Source of the DNA: Pontibacter sp. G13
GTDB lineage: Bacteria > Bacteroidota > Bacteroidia > J057
Length of the DNA: 64,000 nt
Direction: 5' to 3'
Assembly: GCF_031851795.1 (NCBI RefSeq)
Contig: NZ_CP134696.1
Location: 4,112,501 to 4,176,500 of the forward strand
Positions within the stretch are counted from its first letter, which is position 1. Every line of letters starts with the position of its first letter. Below, one piece after another: positions 1 to 8,772 of the stretch. The position numbers and the translations under genes are program-made. The notes under the pieces were generated by a model that was not told where the DNA came from, made no database searches, and saw nothing but the letters and a program-made list of their open reading frames with translations.

Positions 1-127
1 GCCATACAAAGATCCCATAGGCATTGCCGAGTAAAAACCCATGCGAAAGGACGCCTACCGCTAACAGTAGAATCAGCCATATCTTACTCCTGATAGAGAG
101 AGATTTGAAGGGAGAGAGGATATCCAT
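1..127 (-). CDS. Partial membrane protein, N-terminus only
   Basis: An open frame on the minus strand starts at ATG 127-125 and runs off the left edge without a stop, giving 42 codons. The N-terminus has a short basic stretch (Lys8, Arg13, Lys15) followed by a hydrophobic segment rich in Leu, Ile and Val at about residues 17-33, as in a signal anchor or first membrane helix. It would be divergent from the UbiA-type gene, whose preferred start (225) leaves about 100 bp between them. No family can be assigned from this fragment. Because it is short, chance openness is possible. Confidence 0.42.
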   Translation of the reverse strand, partial: MDILSPFKSLSIRSKIWLILLLAVGVLSHGFLLGNAYGIFVW

Positions 128-224
128 GGTAATAAATGATCAACAGCCGCCAATAAATCTGGAGGAAAATCCAGTATGTTTGCCGAAACGAAGCATTGCT
201 AAAAGGTGTTTAGGTTTTTTCGAT

Positions 225-1097
225 ATGTGGAAAGATTTAATCCTACTCATTCGACCGCGCCAGTTGATCAAGCAGGGAGTGATCCTCCTTCCAGCATTCT
301 TTGCCGGGAGATTATTTGAGCCGAATGCGTGGTGGCGCCTACTTATAGCATGGGTTTGCTTTGGGATGGTGGCTGGAGCAGTGTACATCCTCAATGACCT
401 GTATGACCAAGAAGCAGACAGATTGCATCCCACCAAGCGTTTCCGTCCGATCGCATCCGGCCGGGTTTCTAGCTGGGTGGCATTGGTGAGCCTTGGACTC
501 TTGATCCTCATCAGTATTCCATGCGCCTGGTTGTTGGACCACGAAGCGAGCTATTGGATGATGGCTTACCTGCTCATCAATGTCGGATACTCAAGATACC
601 TCAAACATGTGCCTATCGTGGATCTGATGGTGATTGGATCTGGATTCTTGATCCGATTGGCGGTTGGGTCGGAAGTGTTGGAGCCCATCGTTCCTCTGTC
701 AAAATGGATCTTGGTACTCGTGTTTCTCGGGGCATTATTTTTGGGGTTGGCCAAGCGTAGGGATGATGTGCTGCTTGGGCAACAGGGAGGGTACACAAGA
801 TCTTCGGTCGAAGGATATACCCTTCCCCTTGTGGATACAGGGCTTGGGATTTTGGCAGCCGTCATATTGGTGGTTTACCTCGGCTACACGCTTTCGCCAG
901 AAGTGGAGGCTCGGATGCAGAGCCAACAGGTCTGGACCACGAGTTTATTTGTCTTATTCGGCTTATTCAGATATCTCCACAGTGCTTTCGTCAGGCAATC
1001 CACAGGAAATCCGGTTCAGGTAATCACCTCTGACATTTGGCTGCAAATGGCCATTTTGGGCTGGATGGCCATGTACGGGTGGTTTTTGTACGGCTGA
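225..1097 (+). CDS. UbiA-family prenyltransferase, decaprenyl-phosphate phosphoribosyltransferase-like
   Basis: Polytopic membrane enzyme of the UbiA superfamily that joins a polyprenyl substrate to an acceptor. The first Asp motif is NDLYDQEAD, followed by HPTKRFRPIASG, the wording typical of the DPPR synthase (Rv3806c-like) branch. A second polar motif, GLAKRRDDVLL, follows in the C-terminal half. About eight to nine hydrophobic helices are visible. I chose ATG 225 because it begins MWKDLILLIRPRQLIK, matching the usual family N-terminus, and gives 290 residues. ATG 126 is in frame and has a purine-rich stretch before it, but it adds a non-conserved tail and would abut the divergent gene. 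In DPPR synthases the product feeds arabinose or ribose donor synthesis; the actual substrate here is unknown. Confidence 0.82.
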   Translation: MWKDLILLIRPRQLIKQGVILLPAFFAGRLFEPNAWWRLLIAWVCFGMVAGAVYILNDLYDQEADRLHPTKRFRPIASGRVSSWVALVSLGLLILISIPCAWLLDHEASYWMMAYLLINVGYSRYLKHVPIVDLMVIGSGFLIRLAVGSEVLEPIVPLSKWILVLVFLGALFLGLAKRRDDVLLGQQGGYTRSSVEGYTLPLVDTGLGILAAVILVVYLGYTLSPEVEARMQSQQVWTTSLFVLFGLFRYLHSAFVRQSTGNPVQVITSDIWLQMAILGWMAMYGWFLYG

Positions 1098-1131
1098 TCG
1101 CTGCGAATCCACTGGGTAGATTCGCAGCGAT
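1097..1131. terminator. Bidirectional terminator hairpin between convergent genes
   Basis: Perfect 13 bp inverted repeat (ATCGCTGCGAATC at 1097-1109, complement at 1119-1131) with a 9 nt loop. It begins on the last base of the UbiA stop codon and lies between the convergent stops at 1097 and 1140. There is no clear T-tract, so strength is uncertain. Confidence 0.6.
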
Positions 1132-1139
1132 AGATATCG

Positions 1140-2003
1140 TTATGACTGAGGATATTCGTAGAATCCTTTGCCTGTTTTTCGACCGAATTGGCCGGCATCC
1201 ACCTTTTTTTGCTGAATGCGGCTTGGACGAAATTTCTCATCAAAAAAGAAAGCTTCATACATGGATTTCGTCACCTCGTGATTGGTCTCTATGCCGATCA
1301 GATCCATCAGCTGGAAGGGCCCCATCCGGAATCCATGATTGCGCATGAGTCGATCGATCGTTTCATGATCAGCGACTTGCTCCTCCAATACTTTCAAGCT
1401 TTCTACATAGAACTGTCTCGCCACACGATTGACGATAAAGCCGGGCTCATCTTTCGCGCTAACGGCCTTTTTGCCCATTTCTACCGCCAGATCATAAATG
1501 AGTTGGGCCACCTTAGGATCTGTCATTTCCCCAGAAATCACTTCCACCAATTTCATGATAGGAGCAGGATTGAAAAAGTGCATCCCTACTACTTGAGCTG
1601 GGCGAGTGAGGCCCGCAGCAATCTTGGTGATAGGAATGGTGGAAGTATTGGAAGCGATAATGGTTTTCGGACCATTTTGGGCTTCGATGGGAGCCAGTAC
1701 TTTGTGCTTGAGGTCCAATCTCTCCGGTACTGCTTCGATGATAACGTCTGCGATGACTTTGGCAGGGTCGGAGATGTACTGGATGCGGGAGATCGCCTGT
1801 GCCTTCTCCTCCTCGGTCATTTTACCACGAGTGACTGATTTGGAGAAAAAAGATTCGGCGTATTGGCGGGAAGTGTCCAGCATCTCGGTATTGATGTCAA
1901 ACAACAGGGTGGAATATCCGCTTCGGGCAGCTACCAAGGCAATTCCACGGCCCATGACTCCAGCGCCTATGACGGCAATGTGTTGAATATCGGAAAGGTT
2001 CAT
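1140..2003 (-). CDS. 3-hydroxybutyryl-CoA dehydrogenase
   Basis: NAD-dependent oxidation of (S)-3-hydroxyacyl-CoA, or the reverse reduction, in short-chain fatty acid or butanoate metabolism; cytosolic. The Rossmann motif VIGAGVMGRGIAL lies at the N-terminus. The family signatures SNTSTIPI and GMHFFNPAP are present, the latter carrying the catalytic His, and FIVNRVARQFYVES begins the C-terminal helical dimerisation domain. ATG 2003 gives 287 residues, the usual length for the single-function Hbd/PaaH type. A start at 2078 would add 25 residues before the Rossmann strand and is less likely. It converges on the UbiA gene across a hairpin and is transcribed away from the sensor kinase at 2164. 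Confidence 0.93.
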   Translation of the reverse strand: MNLSDIQHIAVIGAGVMGRGIALVAARSGYSTLLFDINTEMLDTSRQYAESFFSKSVTRGKMTEEEKAQAISRIQYISDPAKVIADVIIEAVPERLDLKHKVLAPIEAQNGPKTIIASNTSTIPITKIAAGLTRPAQVVGMHFFNPAPIMKLVEVISGEMTDPKVAQLIYDLAVEMGKKAVSAKDEPGFIVNRVARQFYVESLKVLEEQVADHETIDRLMRNHGFRMGPFQLMDLIGIETNHEVTKSMYEAFFFDEKFRPSRIQQKKVDAGQFGRKTGKGFYEYPQS

Positions 2004-2163
2004 GTCGGGGGGACGATTTGAAAGTTCAATGTTCGGAAAATGCCCAAGTGATTCCAAGCGAGATCCCCAGATTCTCATGCGTCAAATGGATGTACATCCG
2101 TGTCGGTCTGATCTGAATCGAATCCTTATCTTTGAGGACTGACCCGATAAATAATCCGATCCC

Positions 2164-5100
2164 ATGCGGCATTTTTGGTTTCTGAGTCTTTGGCTTTGCC
2201 TGATTGGCACTTCATCCTCGTTTGCTCAAGTCTACAATATCACGCGCTTTACTACAGACGATGGTCTGGTTCAGTCGCAAGTCAAAGCCATGTTGCTGGA
2301 TCATCATGGATATCTCTGGATGGGAACGCACCGGGGAGTCAGTAGATATGATGGGCATGCATTTCGCCACTTGGGGGTAGACGACGGGCTGGCGGGTTCA
2401 TTCCTCTCGGATTTGATGGAAGATCAGTCCGGAAATATTTGGATGGCTACGGACAATGGTATTAGTAGACTTACCAAGGGAACCCTAAAAAGCTACTTTT
2501 TCGATTCAGAAAGCCCCAGTCAGAAGGTCAACTGCCTGTTGGAGGATCAAGATGGAACGATCTGGCTCGGGACTCCCACGATGGGTCTTGGCAAGATGGT
2601 GGAAGATCGTCTGGTGCCCAACGCGATTCCATTTGTTTCGGATTCCCTCCCCCCCAATATTCAGGATCTGCTCCTGACAGCCGATGGTACGATATGGATT
2701 GCGACGCTGGATGGATTATTTGTCAAAGGGAAGGGCAACAAAATACAGAGGTATGAGAATTCCGTGATTCCTGCGAAACTGGCGATTTATACCCTCATTC
2801 AGGATAAACGTGGCCGAATCTGGGTCGGAACCGAGAGAGGGATTTTCAGGATCGAAGATCACGGGACTTGGTATGAACCGCTTTCAGAGCCTCAGTTTCC
2901 GAGTGCCAAAGTGTTTTGCATGGTTGAAGGACCGGATGGGCGTATTTGGTTGGGAACAGGCAATGGCATCCTCCATGTCGAAGGCAACGAGGTCAGCAGA
3001 CTCGAAGGGGAAGATCGCAATCTTGACTATGTGATGCATTCTGCTGCGGTAGATGAAGAAGGCGACCTATGGTTTGGGACCAATGGGAGCGGCGCTCGAA
3101 AAATCACCCGAGGGATTTTCTTGGCGTATGACATGAATCGCAATCTGTCCTCCAATATTGCCAAGTCATTTCTCGAAACTAAGTCGGGAGATATCTGGAT
3201 CAGCACCAATGATCGCGGAATCAACGTCATCCGCAATGGTGAGCTACTTCGTCAATACGTGCAGGCCGATGGATTGGGAGGCGATGATATCTGCTATAGC
3301 ATGGAAGATGCACAAGGCAATTTCTGGTTCGCTTCCTATTCAGGAACAGTTACTCGGTATTTCGAAGGCCAATTCACGGTATATGGCGAGGCTGATGGTC
3401 TAGACTGCAACTCTGTCTATTCCCTCGAAATGGGACCTGATGGATCATTATTCATTGGTACCGATAATGGCCTTTTTGTCCTCAAGGAAACCCAGATCTC
3501 TCGGATTATTCCGGATAGCCCAATCAGGAATGTCTATTCCCTGAAATGGGGACACAATGGAAAACTCTGGATAGGTGGTGCTGAAGGGTTGGGATATTGG
3601 CACAATGAAGCATTCGTCTCTATCCCTTCCGATGACGCAATCGGGACCAATGTTGTGACGCTGGAAGAAGACCAAGATGGGAGAATTTGGGTGGGAAGCT
3701 CACTCGGACTTGCCGTCATTCATGCAGAAACCAATGCGCATAGTTGGGTCCGGATTTCTGGCGCAGATGGAGCGCATACGGTGGTCTCGCTTCAAGTCGT
3801 AGACGAATCCCAACTTTGGGTGGGAACGGAAAATGGGGTTTACTGGCTAGAATTGGACGATTTCGTCGAAGGGCAGCGCGCTCGATTTGAGCATTACACC
3901 CGCAAGGATGGGTTGAAAAGCATGGAATGCAATGCCAATGCAATCTTGGAAGATCGAGCCGGCAATGTCTGGATTGGTACGACCGAAGGCGCTATGATGA
4001 GGCCAGAAGGCATCCAAGCTTCCACGGAGGATTTTCAGCCCAATGTCTACATCACCCACATTCGCTCAGGAGGAGAGGATACGTGGAAGAATAAAGGATA
4101 CGAGATCAATGATCAGGGACTTCCAATCGGATTGGAACTGGCCGCGCATCAGAATGAGGTGGAATTCGAATTTATCGGCATCTCGCTCAATAGCCCCAAA
4201 CTGATTGAATACCGTTACAAATTGATCGGGGTAGATGAAGATTGGCACAGACCCACTAGACTGACTTCCAGCTTTTATCCGAACCTCAAACCCGGGGATT
4301 ATACCTTCGTGGTTACCGCCAAGAAGGAAGCCAAACCCTGGAATTATGACCATGTAGCCACGTACGATTTCACCATCCGTCTGCCGTGGTATCAGACTTG
4401 GTGGTTTGTGATGATTGTATTGAGCCTTTTATCCTTCTTGGGATGGTTGACTTATCGATTCTTTGCCAATCGACAAAAACAGCGCAGGGAATCACAGCGT
4501 CTCAGGGACAACGCTGAAAAGCTCAATCTGGAACATCAGGCTTTGTATGCCATGATGAACCCGCATTTTACCTTCAACGCCCTTCAATCCATTCAATACT
4601 TCATTCTTCGTCAAGACAAAAAAACTGCGATCAAGTTCTTGTCGAGCTTTGCGAAGCTAGTCCGGAAGAATTTGGAAAGCACCAAGGTGGATTTCATCAG
4701 TCTCGCGGAGGAAATCGATCGATTGAAGATCTACTTGTCTTTGGAGAAAATGCGTTTTCCGGAGAAGTTCGATTATGTCGTGGAGGTAGATCCGGAGGTG
4801 GACATGTCCGAAACGGTACTTCCGCCGATGCTTCTCCAGCCTTTCGTCGAAAACTCTATCAAGCATGGGGTCATGCCGCTTGAATCAGGTGGACAAATCC
4901 GGATCATGGTTTCCGAAGAAGGGACTGATTATCTGAATATTCGGATTCAAGACAATGGGATCGGTATCGAAGCCAGCAAGAAGCGCAAGGAAAACCGACC
5001 TTCTGACCACGTTTCTAGAGGCATGCAGATCACGAAGGACAGATTGGCGCTATTCGGCAAAATGACCCACAAAAAATACGGTCTCGATATTCATGAAATG

Positions 5101-5169
5101 AAGGATGAAAAGGGAGAAGTATTGGGTACTGAGGTGCTGATTGTGCTTCCGGTGAAAGAGGGATTCTAA
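2164..5169 (+). CDS. Periplasmic two-component propeller sensor histidine kinase (LytS/YehU type)
   Basis: Membrane sensor of 1001 residues. A signal peptide (about residues 1-22, ending SFAQ) is followed by many Reg_prop blades bearing the repeated pattern G-x-I/L-W-x-G-T to about residue 620. A Y_Y_Y domain comes next at about 650-735, then one membrane helix at about 743-764. The cytoplasmic part is the His_kinase (PF06580) type: NPHFTFNALQ places the phosphorylated His at 801, and FVENSIKHG (Asn897) is the N-box of the ATPase domain. Unlike SusR-like hybrid sensors it has no receiver or AraC domain, and no LytTR response regulator lies next to it, so its partner must be elsewhere. It sits 53 bp before a propeller transcription factor and is probably co-transcribed with it. 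The likely ligand is a glycan fragment handled by the downstream locus; this is inferred from position. Confidence 0.92.
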   Translation: MRHFWFLSLWLCLIGTSSSFAQVYNITRFTTDDGLVQSQVKAMLLDHHGYLWMGTHRGVSRYDGHAFRHLGVDDGLAGSFLSDLMEDQSGNIWMATDNGISRLTKGTLKSYFFDSESPSQKVNCLLEDQDGTIWLGTPTMGLGKMVEDRLVPNAIPFVSDSLPPNIQDLLLTADGTIWIATLDGLFVKGKGNKIQRYENSVIPAKLAIYTLIQDKRGRIWVGTERGIFRIEDHGTWYEPLSEPQFPSAKVFCMVEGPDGRIWLGTGNGILHVEGNEVSRLEGEDRNLDYVMHSAAVDEEGDLWFGTNGSGARKITRGIFLAYDMNRNLSSNIAKSFLETKSGDIWISTNDRGINVIRNGELLRQYVQADGLGGDDICYSMEDAQGNFWFASYSGTVTRYFEGQFTVYGEADGLDCNSVYSLEMGPDGSLFIGTDNGLFVLKETQISRIIPDSPIRNVYSLKWGHNGKLWIGGAEGLGYWHNEAFVSIPSDDAIGTNVVTLEEDQDGRIWVGSSLGLAVIHAETNAHSWVRISGADGAHTVVSLQVVDESQLWVGTENGVYWLELDDFVEGQRARFEHYTRKDGLKSMECNANAILEDRAGNVWIGTTEGAMMRPEGIQASTEDFQPNVYITHIRSGGEDTWKNKGYEINDQGLPIGLELAAHQNEVEFEFIGISLNSPKLIEYRYKLIGVDEDWHRPTRLTSSFYPNLKPGDYTFVVTAKKEAKPWNYDHVATYDFTIRLPWYQTWWFVMIVLSLLSFLGWLTYRFFANRQKQRRESQRLRDNAEKLNLEHQALYAMMNPHFTFNALQSIQYFILRQDKKTAIKFLSSFAKLVRKNLESTKVDFISLAEEIDRLKIYLSLEKMRFPEKFDYVVEVDPEVDMSETVLPPMLLQPFVENSIKHGVMPLESGGQIRIMVSEEGTDYLNIRIQDNGIGIEASKKRKENRPSDHVSRGMQITKDRLALFGKMTHKKYGLDIHEMKDEKGEVLGTEVLIVLPVKEGF

Positions 5170-5267
5170 GGAAGAATACACGCATTCAAAGGATTTTCAG
5201 CAATCTTAAAATTTGGCAGAAATTGGGCAAGCCATTATTTTCATGCTTCGCCAACGACTGCTGCTGT

Positions 5268-8189
5268 ATGAGAAACCTAGCTGCTGGATCCCCAATCAGG
5301 AATCAGATCATCTACCTTTTGCTGATCTGTGGTATACTTGGATGGCTAAATATGCCCCTGCTTTACGGTCAAGTGGCGACCGAGGCAATACCGGGTGCAC
5401 CCCTGAGTCGAAATTATCCTCCATCTGAATATGGCGCTGGCGCTCAGAATTCATGCGTCATCGAGGGGCCTAATGGGTTTCTGCTTGTGGGAAACCATTT
5501 TGGGATGCTCGAATTTGATGGCAATAGCTGGGAGCTGCACCGCATGGCACCCAACAGCGGTATCAAAAGCTTGGCGGCTGACGAGTCCGGTAAAATTTAC
5601 GTAGGCGGCCAAGGCATTTTGGGCTATTTCGAACCTAATGCTTTAGGCGAATTGGTGTTCTTCGATTTGAGCCCGCTTATTCCGGAGACCTTCCATTATG
5701 ATGAAATCTGGGATACCTATATCACTCCCGCCGGTATCTATTTCTGCACCCACAAGTATATTTTCTTCTATCACGATGATCTGATTGAGGTGATCACGCC
5801 TCCCGGTGGAATCAGATTTTCCCACTGGACCGATCACCAACTCTTTGTGTCGGGTTGGGATTCAGGGCTCCTGAAGCTTGAGGATGATCAACTTGTCCCG
5901 ATTCCAGGAGGAGAAATATTTCAACAGAAATCCATTCGTGCCATTTTACCGATTGATCATTCCCAGCTGTTGATTGCGACATTCGATGGATTGTTCTACA
6001 CGTATGACGGGAATGAGTTTGCGTTGTGGGATTTCCCCATGGCGAGCGTTTTTCGTTCTGCCTTGGTACTTCGAATCGTAAGATTACGCGATGGGAGATT
6101 GGCTATTGGCACCCAAAATCAAGGACTTTATGTACTCTCCGAACGAGGAGATTTCGAATATCACCTAGATCGGGGTACGGGACTTTTGGGCCATTCTGTG
6201 ACGGATATTCATGAAGATGAGCTTGGTCATATTTGGGTTACCCAAAATCCCGGAATCACCCATGTATTCCTAGGAGCGCCATTTATCGCATTAAATGAAC
6301 AGACAGGTATTCGAGGGGCAGGATATGCAAGTATTGGCTGGCGAGGAAATTTGATTGCTGGAACCTCCGGCGGCGCCTATGAATTGAAAGATGACCGCTT
6401 TCAGGAAATTCCCGGTTCTGCGGGGCAAGTTTATGCATTTGCAGAGGTTCGGGGAAAACTGCTTATGGGGCATCACAATTCTTCCTTTCGGCTGAATGAA
6501 TCCAACGAATTTGTTCCCCTACATGGCCAGATGGGATCTTGGGATTTTCAAATTGATCCAGAAAGGCCATCTGAGATGGTTCAAGGAAACCAACAGGGCA
6601 TCTGGCGATATACATGGAAAGACGGTGGTTGGAAATACAAAGGCTCCATCAAAGGATTTTCTGAATCTTCCAGGCTGTTCCATTTTGATGAAGCTGGGGA
6701 TATTTGGGTTTCGCACGGCTTCAAGGGCGTTTTTCATGTGAAACTGAATGAAACCCGCGATTCGGCAGTCTCTGTGAAATTTTATGGGGAAGCGAATGGA
6801 TTTCCTTCGGATGCGCTTATCAACGTTTTCAAAGTCCAAAATCGACTCGTTTTTGGGACCATCGACGGAGCCTATCGATATGACGCGCCTACAGATACCT
6901 TTTTGCCGGATGAGGAATTGTCCGAATTATTGGGGAATGGTCGCCGATTGATCGAATTGGAAGAAGATGCAGCGGGCAATCTCTACTACATCATGGATAA
7001 TGATATGGGATTGCTGCGAAAGAAAAACTCAGGGAGATATGAGCATGAGCGGACCCCCTTTGAGCTGATCTCTCCGCTATTGAGTGATGACTTGGAAAAC
7101 ATCACCTCGATCGATTATTCCCGGATCATGATCGGAGCCAAGGAGGGATTTCTCCTGTTCAACCCCAATCAACCCATCCGTAAAAGGGATTCCATCTCCC
7201 TGTACTTGCGAGAGATTCGCGGTTTTCGGATGGACTCTTTGCTGTTTGGTGGTCATCTGCCAAGCCTAAAGCCCGGGTTTTTGCCACAGTTTGAATTGCC
7301 GTTTGATCAGCGTGCTTTTGTAATCCGTGTCGCTTCACCGGTGTTGGAATTGACTGATCGAGTGGAATACCGATTCATGGTGGAGGGGCTTGATCCCGAT
7401 TGGACGCCTTGGTCGGGTGTATCAAGTCGTGAAATCAACGGGTTGGAACCCGGAAACCACGTCATTTGGGCGGAGGCCCGAGTCGGTACCCTTTCAGTTC
7501 GGAAGCAACTGGCCGCAGTTTACATTCTTCCTCCTTGGTATCGGAGCTGGTGGGCGTATGTCCTGTACACATGGCTTGCCTTGATCGGATTGGGAATGGC
7601 GGCTATGTGGGTGGTGAGACGTTATCGCAGAGGTCAAGAGGCCTTGCGGGCAGATAAACTTCAGGCACTCCAAGTGAAAGAAGCAGAAATCGAGCAAATC
7701 ACCCAATCTTCTCACGAAACCATTCAACGCATTCAGGAGGAAAAACTTCATTCCGAGATCGCCTTTAAGAACCAAGAATTGACTTCGGCGACCATGCACT
7801 TGCTCGCCAAGAACAAATTCCTCCAACATGTCAAAAACGAGTTAGAGGACATTCGCAAAAAACCCAGTTCAGATAGTCAAACCGAAATTCGTCGACTCGT
7901 CCGCCAGATCAATCAAAATCTCAATGACGAGGATGACTGGGATCGCTTTGCATTCCATTTCTCTCAAGTGCATAGAGGATTCTTTGCACAGCTCAAGGAT
8001 CGGTATCCCGAGCTGACTCCTCAAGACCTAAAATTGTGTGCTTATCTGCGTCTGAACATGTCCACCAAGGAGATCGCGCAGATGCTCAATATCACCGTTC
8101 GAGGGGTGGAGACCAGTAGATATCGTCTTCGAAAACGGTTGGAGTTGGGCAAAGACACCAATCTGACCGAGTTTATCATGGGAATTTGA
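5268..8189 (+). CDS. Propeller/Y_Y_Y membrane transcription factor with LuxR-type HTH
   Basis: A one-component regulator of 973 residues: a signal peptide (about 1-35), a periplasmic propeller region with Reg_prop-like blades, a Y_Y_Y sandwich, one membrane helix (about residues 755-780), a long coiled coil, then a C-terminal helix-turn-helix. The HTH reads LTPQDLKLCAYLRLNMSTKE followed by IAQMLNITVRGVETSRYRLR, the LuxR/GerE pattern used by Bacteroidota triple-tyrosine regulators. It binds DNA from the membrane without a phosphorelay. ATG 5268 is preferred to an upstream in-frame TTG at 5223. It is the last gene before the SusC gene and shares its direction, so it is the best candidate activator of the glycan locus. 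Confidence 0.88.
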   Translation: MRNLAAGSPIRNQIIYLLLICGILGWLNMPLLYGQVATEAIPGAPLSRNYPPSEYGAGAQNSCVIEGPNGFLLVGNHFGMLEFDGNSWELHRMAPNSGIKSLAADESGKIYVGGQGILGYFEPNALGELVFFDLSPLIPETFHYDEIWDTYITPAGIYFCTHKYIFFYHDDLIEVITPPGGIRFSHWTDHQLFVSGWDSGLLKLEDDQLVPIPGGEIFQQKSIRAILPIDHSQLLIATFDGLFYTYDGNEFALWDFPMASVFRSALVLRIVRLRDGRLAIGTQNQGLYVLSERGDFEYHLDRGTGLLGHSVTDIHEDELGHIWVTQNPGITHVFLGAPFIALNEQTGIRGAGYASIGWRGNLIAGTSGGAYELKDDRFQEIPGSAGQVYAFAEVRGKLLMGHHNSSFRLNESNEFVPLHGQMGSWDFQIDPERPSEMVQGNQQGIWRYTWKDGGWKYKGSIKGFSESSRLFHFDEAGDIWVSHGFKGVFHVKLNETRDSAVSVKFYGEANGFPSDALINVFKVQNRLVFGTIDGAYRYDAPTDTFLPDEELSELLGNGRRLIELEEDAAGNLYYIMDNDMGLLRKKNSGRYEHERTPFELISPLLSDDLENITSIDYSRIMIGAKEGFLLFNPNQPIRKRDSISLYLREIRGFRMDSLLFGGHLPSLKPGFLPQFELPFDQRAFVIRVASPVLELTDRVEYRFMVEGLDPDWTPWSGVSSREINGLEPGNHVIWAEARVGTLSVRKQLAAVYILPPWYRSWWAYVLYTWLALIGLGMAAMWVVRRYRRGQEALRADKLQALQVKEAEIEQITQSSHETIQRIQEEKLHSEIAFKNQELTSATMHLLAKNKFLQHVKNELEDIRKKPSSDSQTEIRRLVRQINQNLNDEDDWDRFAFHFSQVHRGFFAQLKDRYPELTPQDLKLCAYLRLNMSTKEIAQMLNITVRGVETSRYRLRKRLELGKDTNLTEFIMGI

Positions 8190-8772
8190 TGATGTGGCGA
8201 AAATGATGACTGAAAAAATATAATGTACTGAAAATCAATGTATTTTATTTTGAGTAAATAGCGATTGACGTAGTAATGAAGGGGCGGAAAAATGACCCCA
8301 GCGAATCCGTGAAGTAGTGGGATTTTGCGAAATATCAGTTCAATAGGTCTATCATGAGATCAGAAATCAACAAAAGGATTATTACTCATGACCAGACTGC
8401 GACCAACATTAGCTAGCCAAGCTTTGGCAGTTGCTTTCCCCACCTATATGCGAGTAAGCCAACCGGCTTAACCCCATTCGATGGACCGAAATCACCATGA
8501 TCCTATCAGGAAGTGCTACCCTGTATGGAGCAAGGGAATGACGGTCTAGGGATGTTCATGTGTAAAAAATCGAGTGCTTGTTCCTGCTGATTCCGATGCT
8601 ACTAGGAGTCGGCCCGGAACCCCTGACTACACATTTATCCAGGAAGGCTTTCCCATTTCGCAAAGCTGTGCACAGCGAGGATGTTCCATTTCGATGGGAT
8701 GATCTGCGAGGAAGAGGAAACCGGCTTTGTGGATGGGGCGAGTCCCATCCCGTACTTCCTAAAGTTTCATTT
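8190..8772 (+). promoter_or_regulatory. Long leader/intergenic region upstream of the SusC gene
   Basis: 583 bp without a convincing gene; open frames here are short or rely on TTG starts. It holds three short inverted repeats: GCCAA/TTGGC at 8416-8428, TAAGCC/GGCTTA at 8455-8470, and GGATGGG/CCCATCC at 8731-8750 with a 6 nt loop. The last ends 22 bases before the SusC ATG. They are candidates for regulator binding sites or mRNA leader structure. I see no clear TTTG / TAnnTTTG promoter. Confidence 0.4.

Noticed and set aside
8578-8772. N-terminal extension of SusC
   Set aside because: Starts at TTG and would place 65 non-conserved residues before a perfect signal peptide at 8773.
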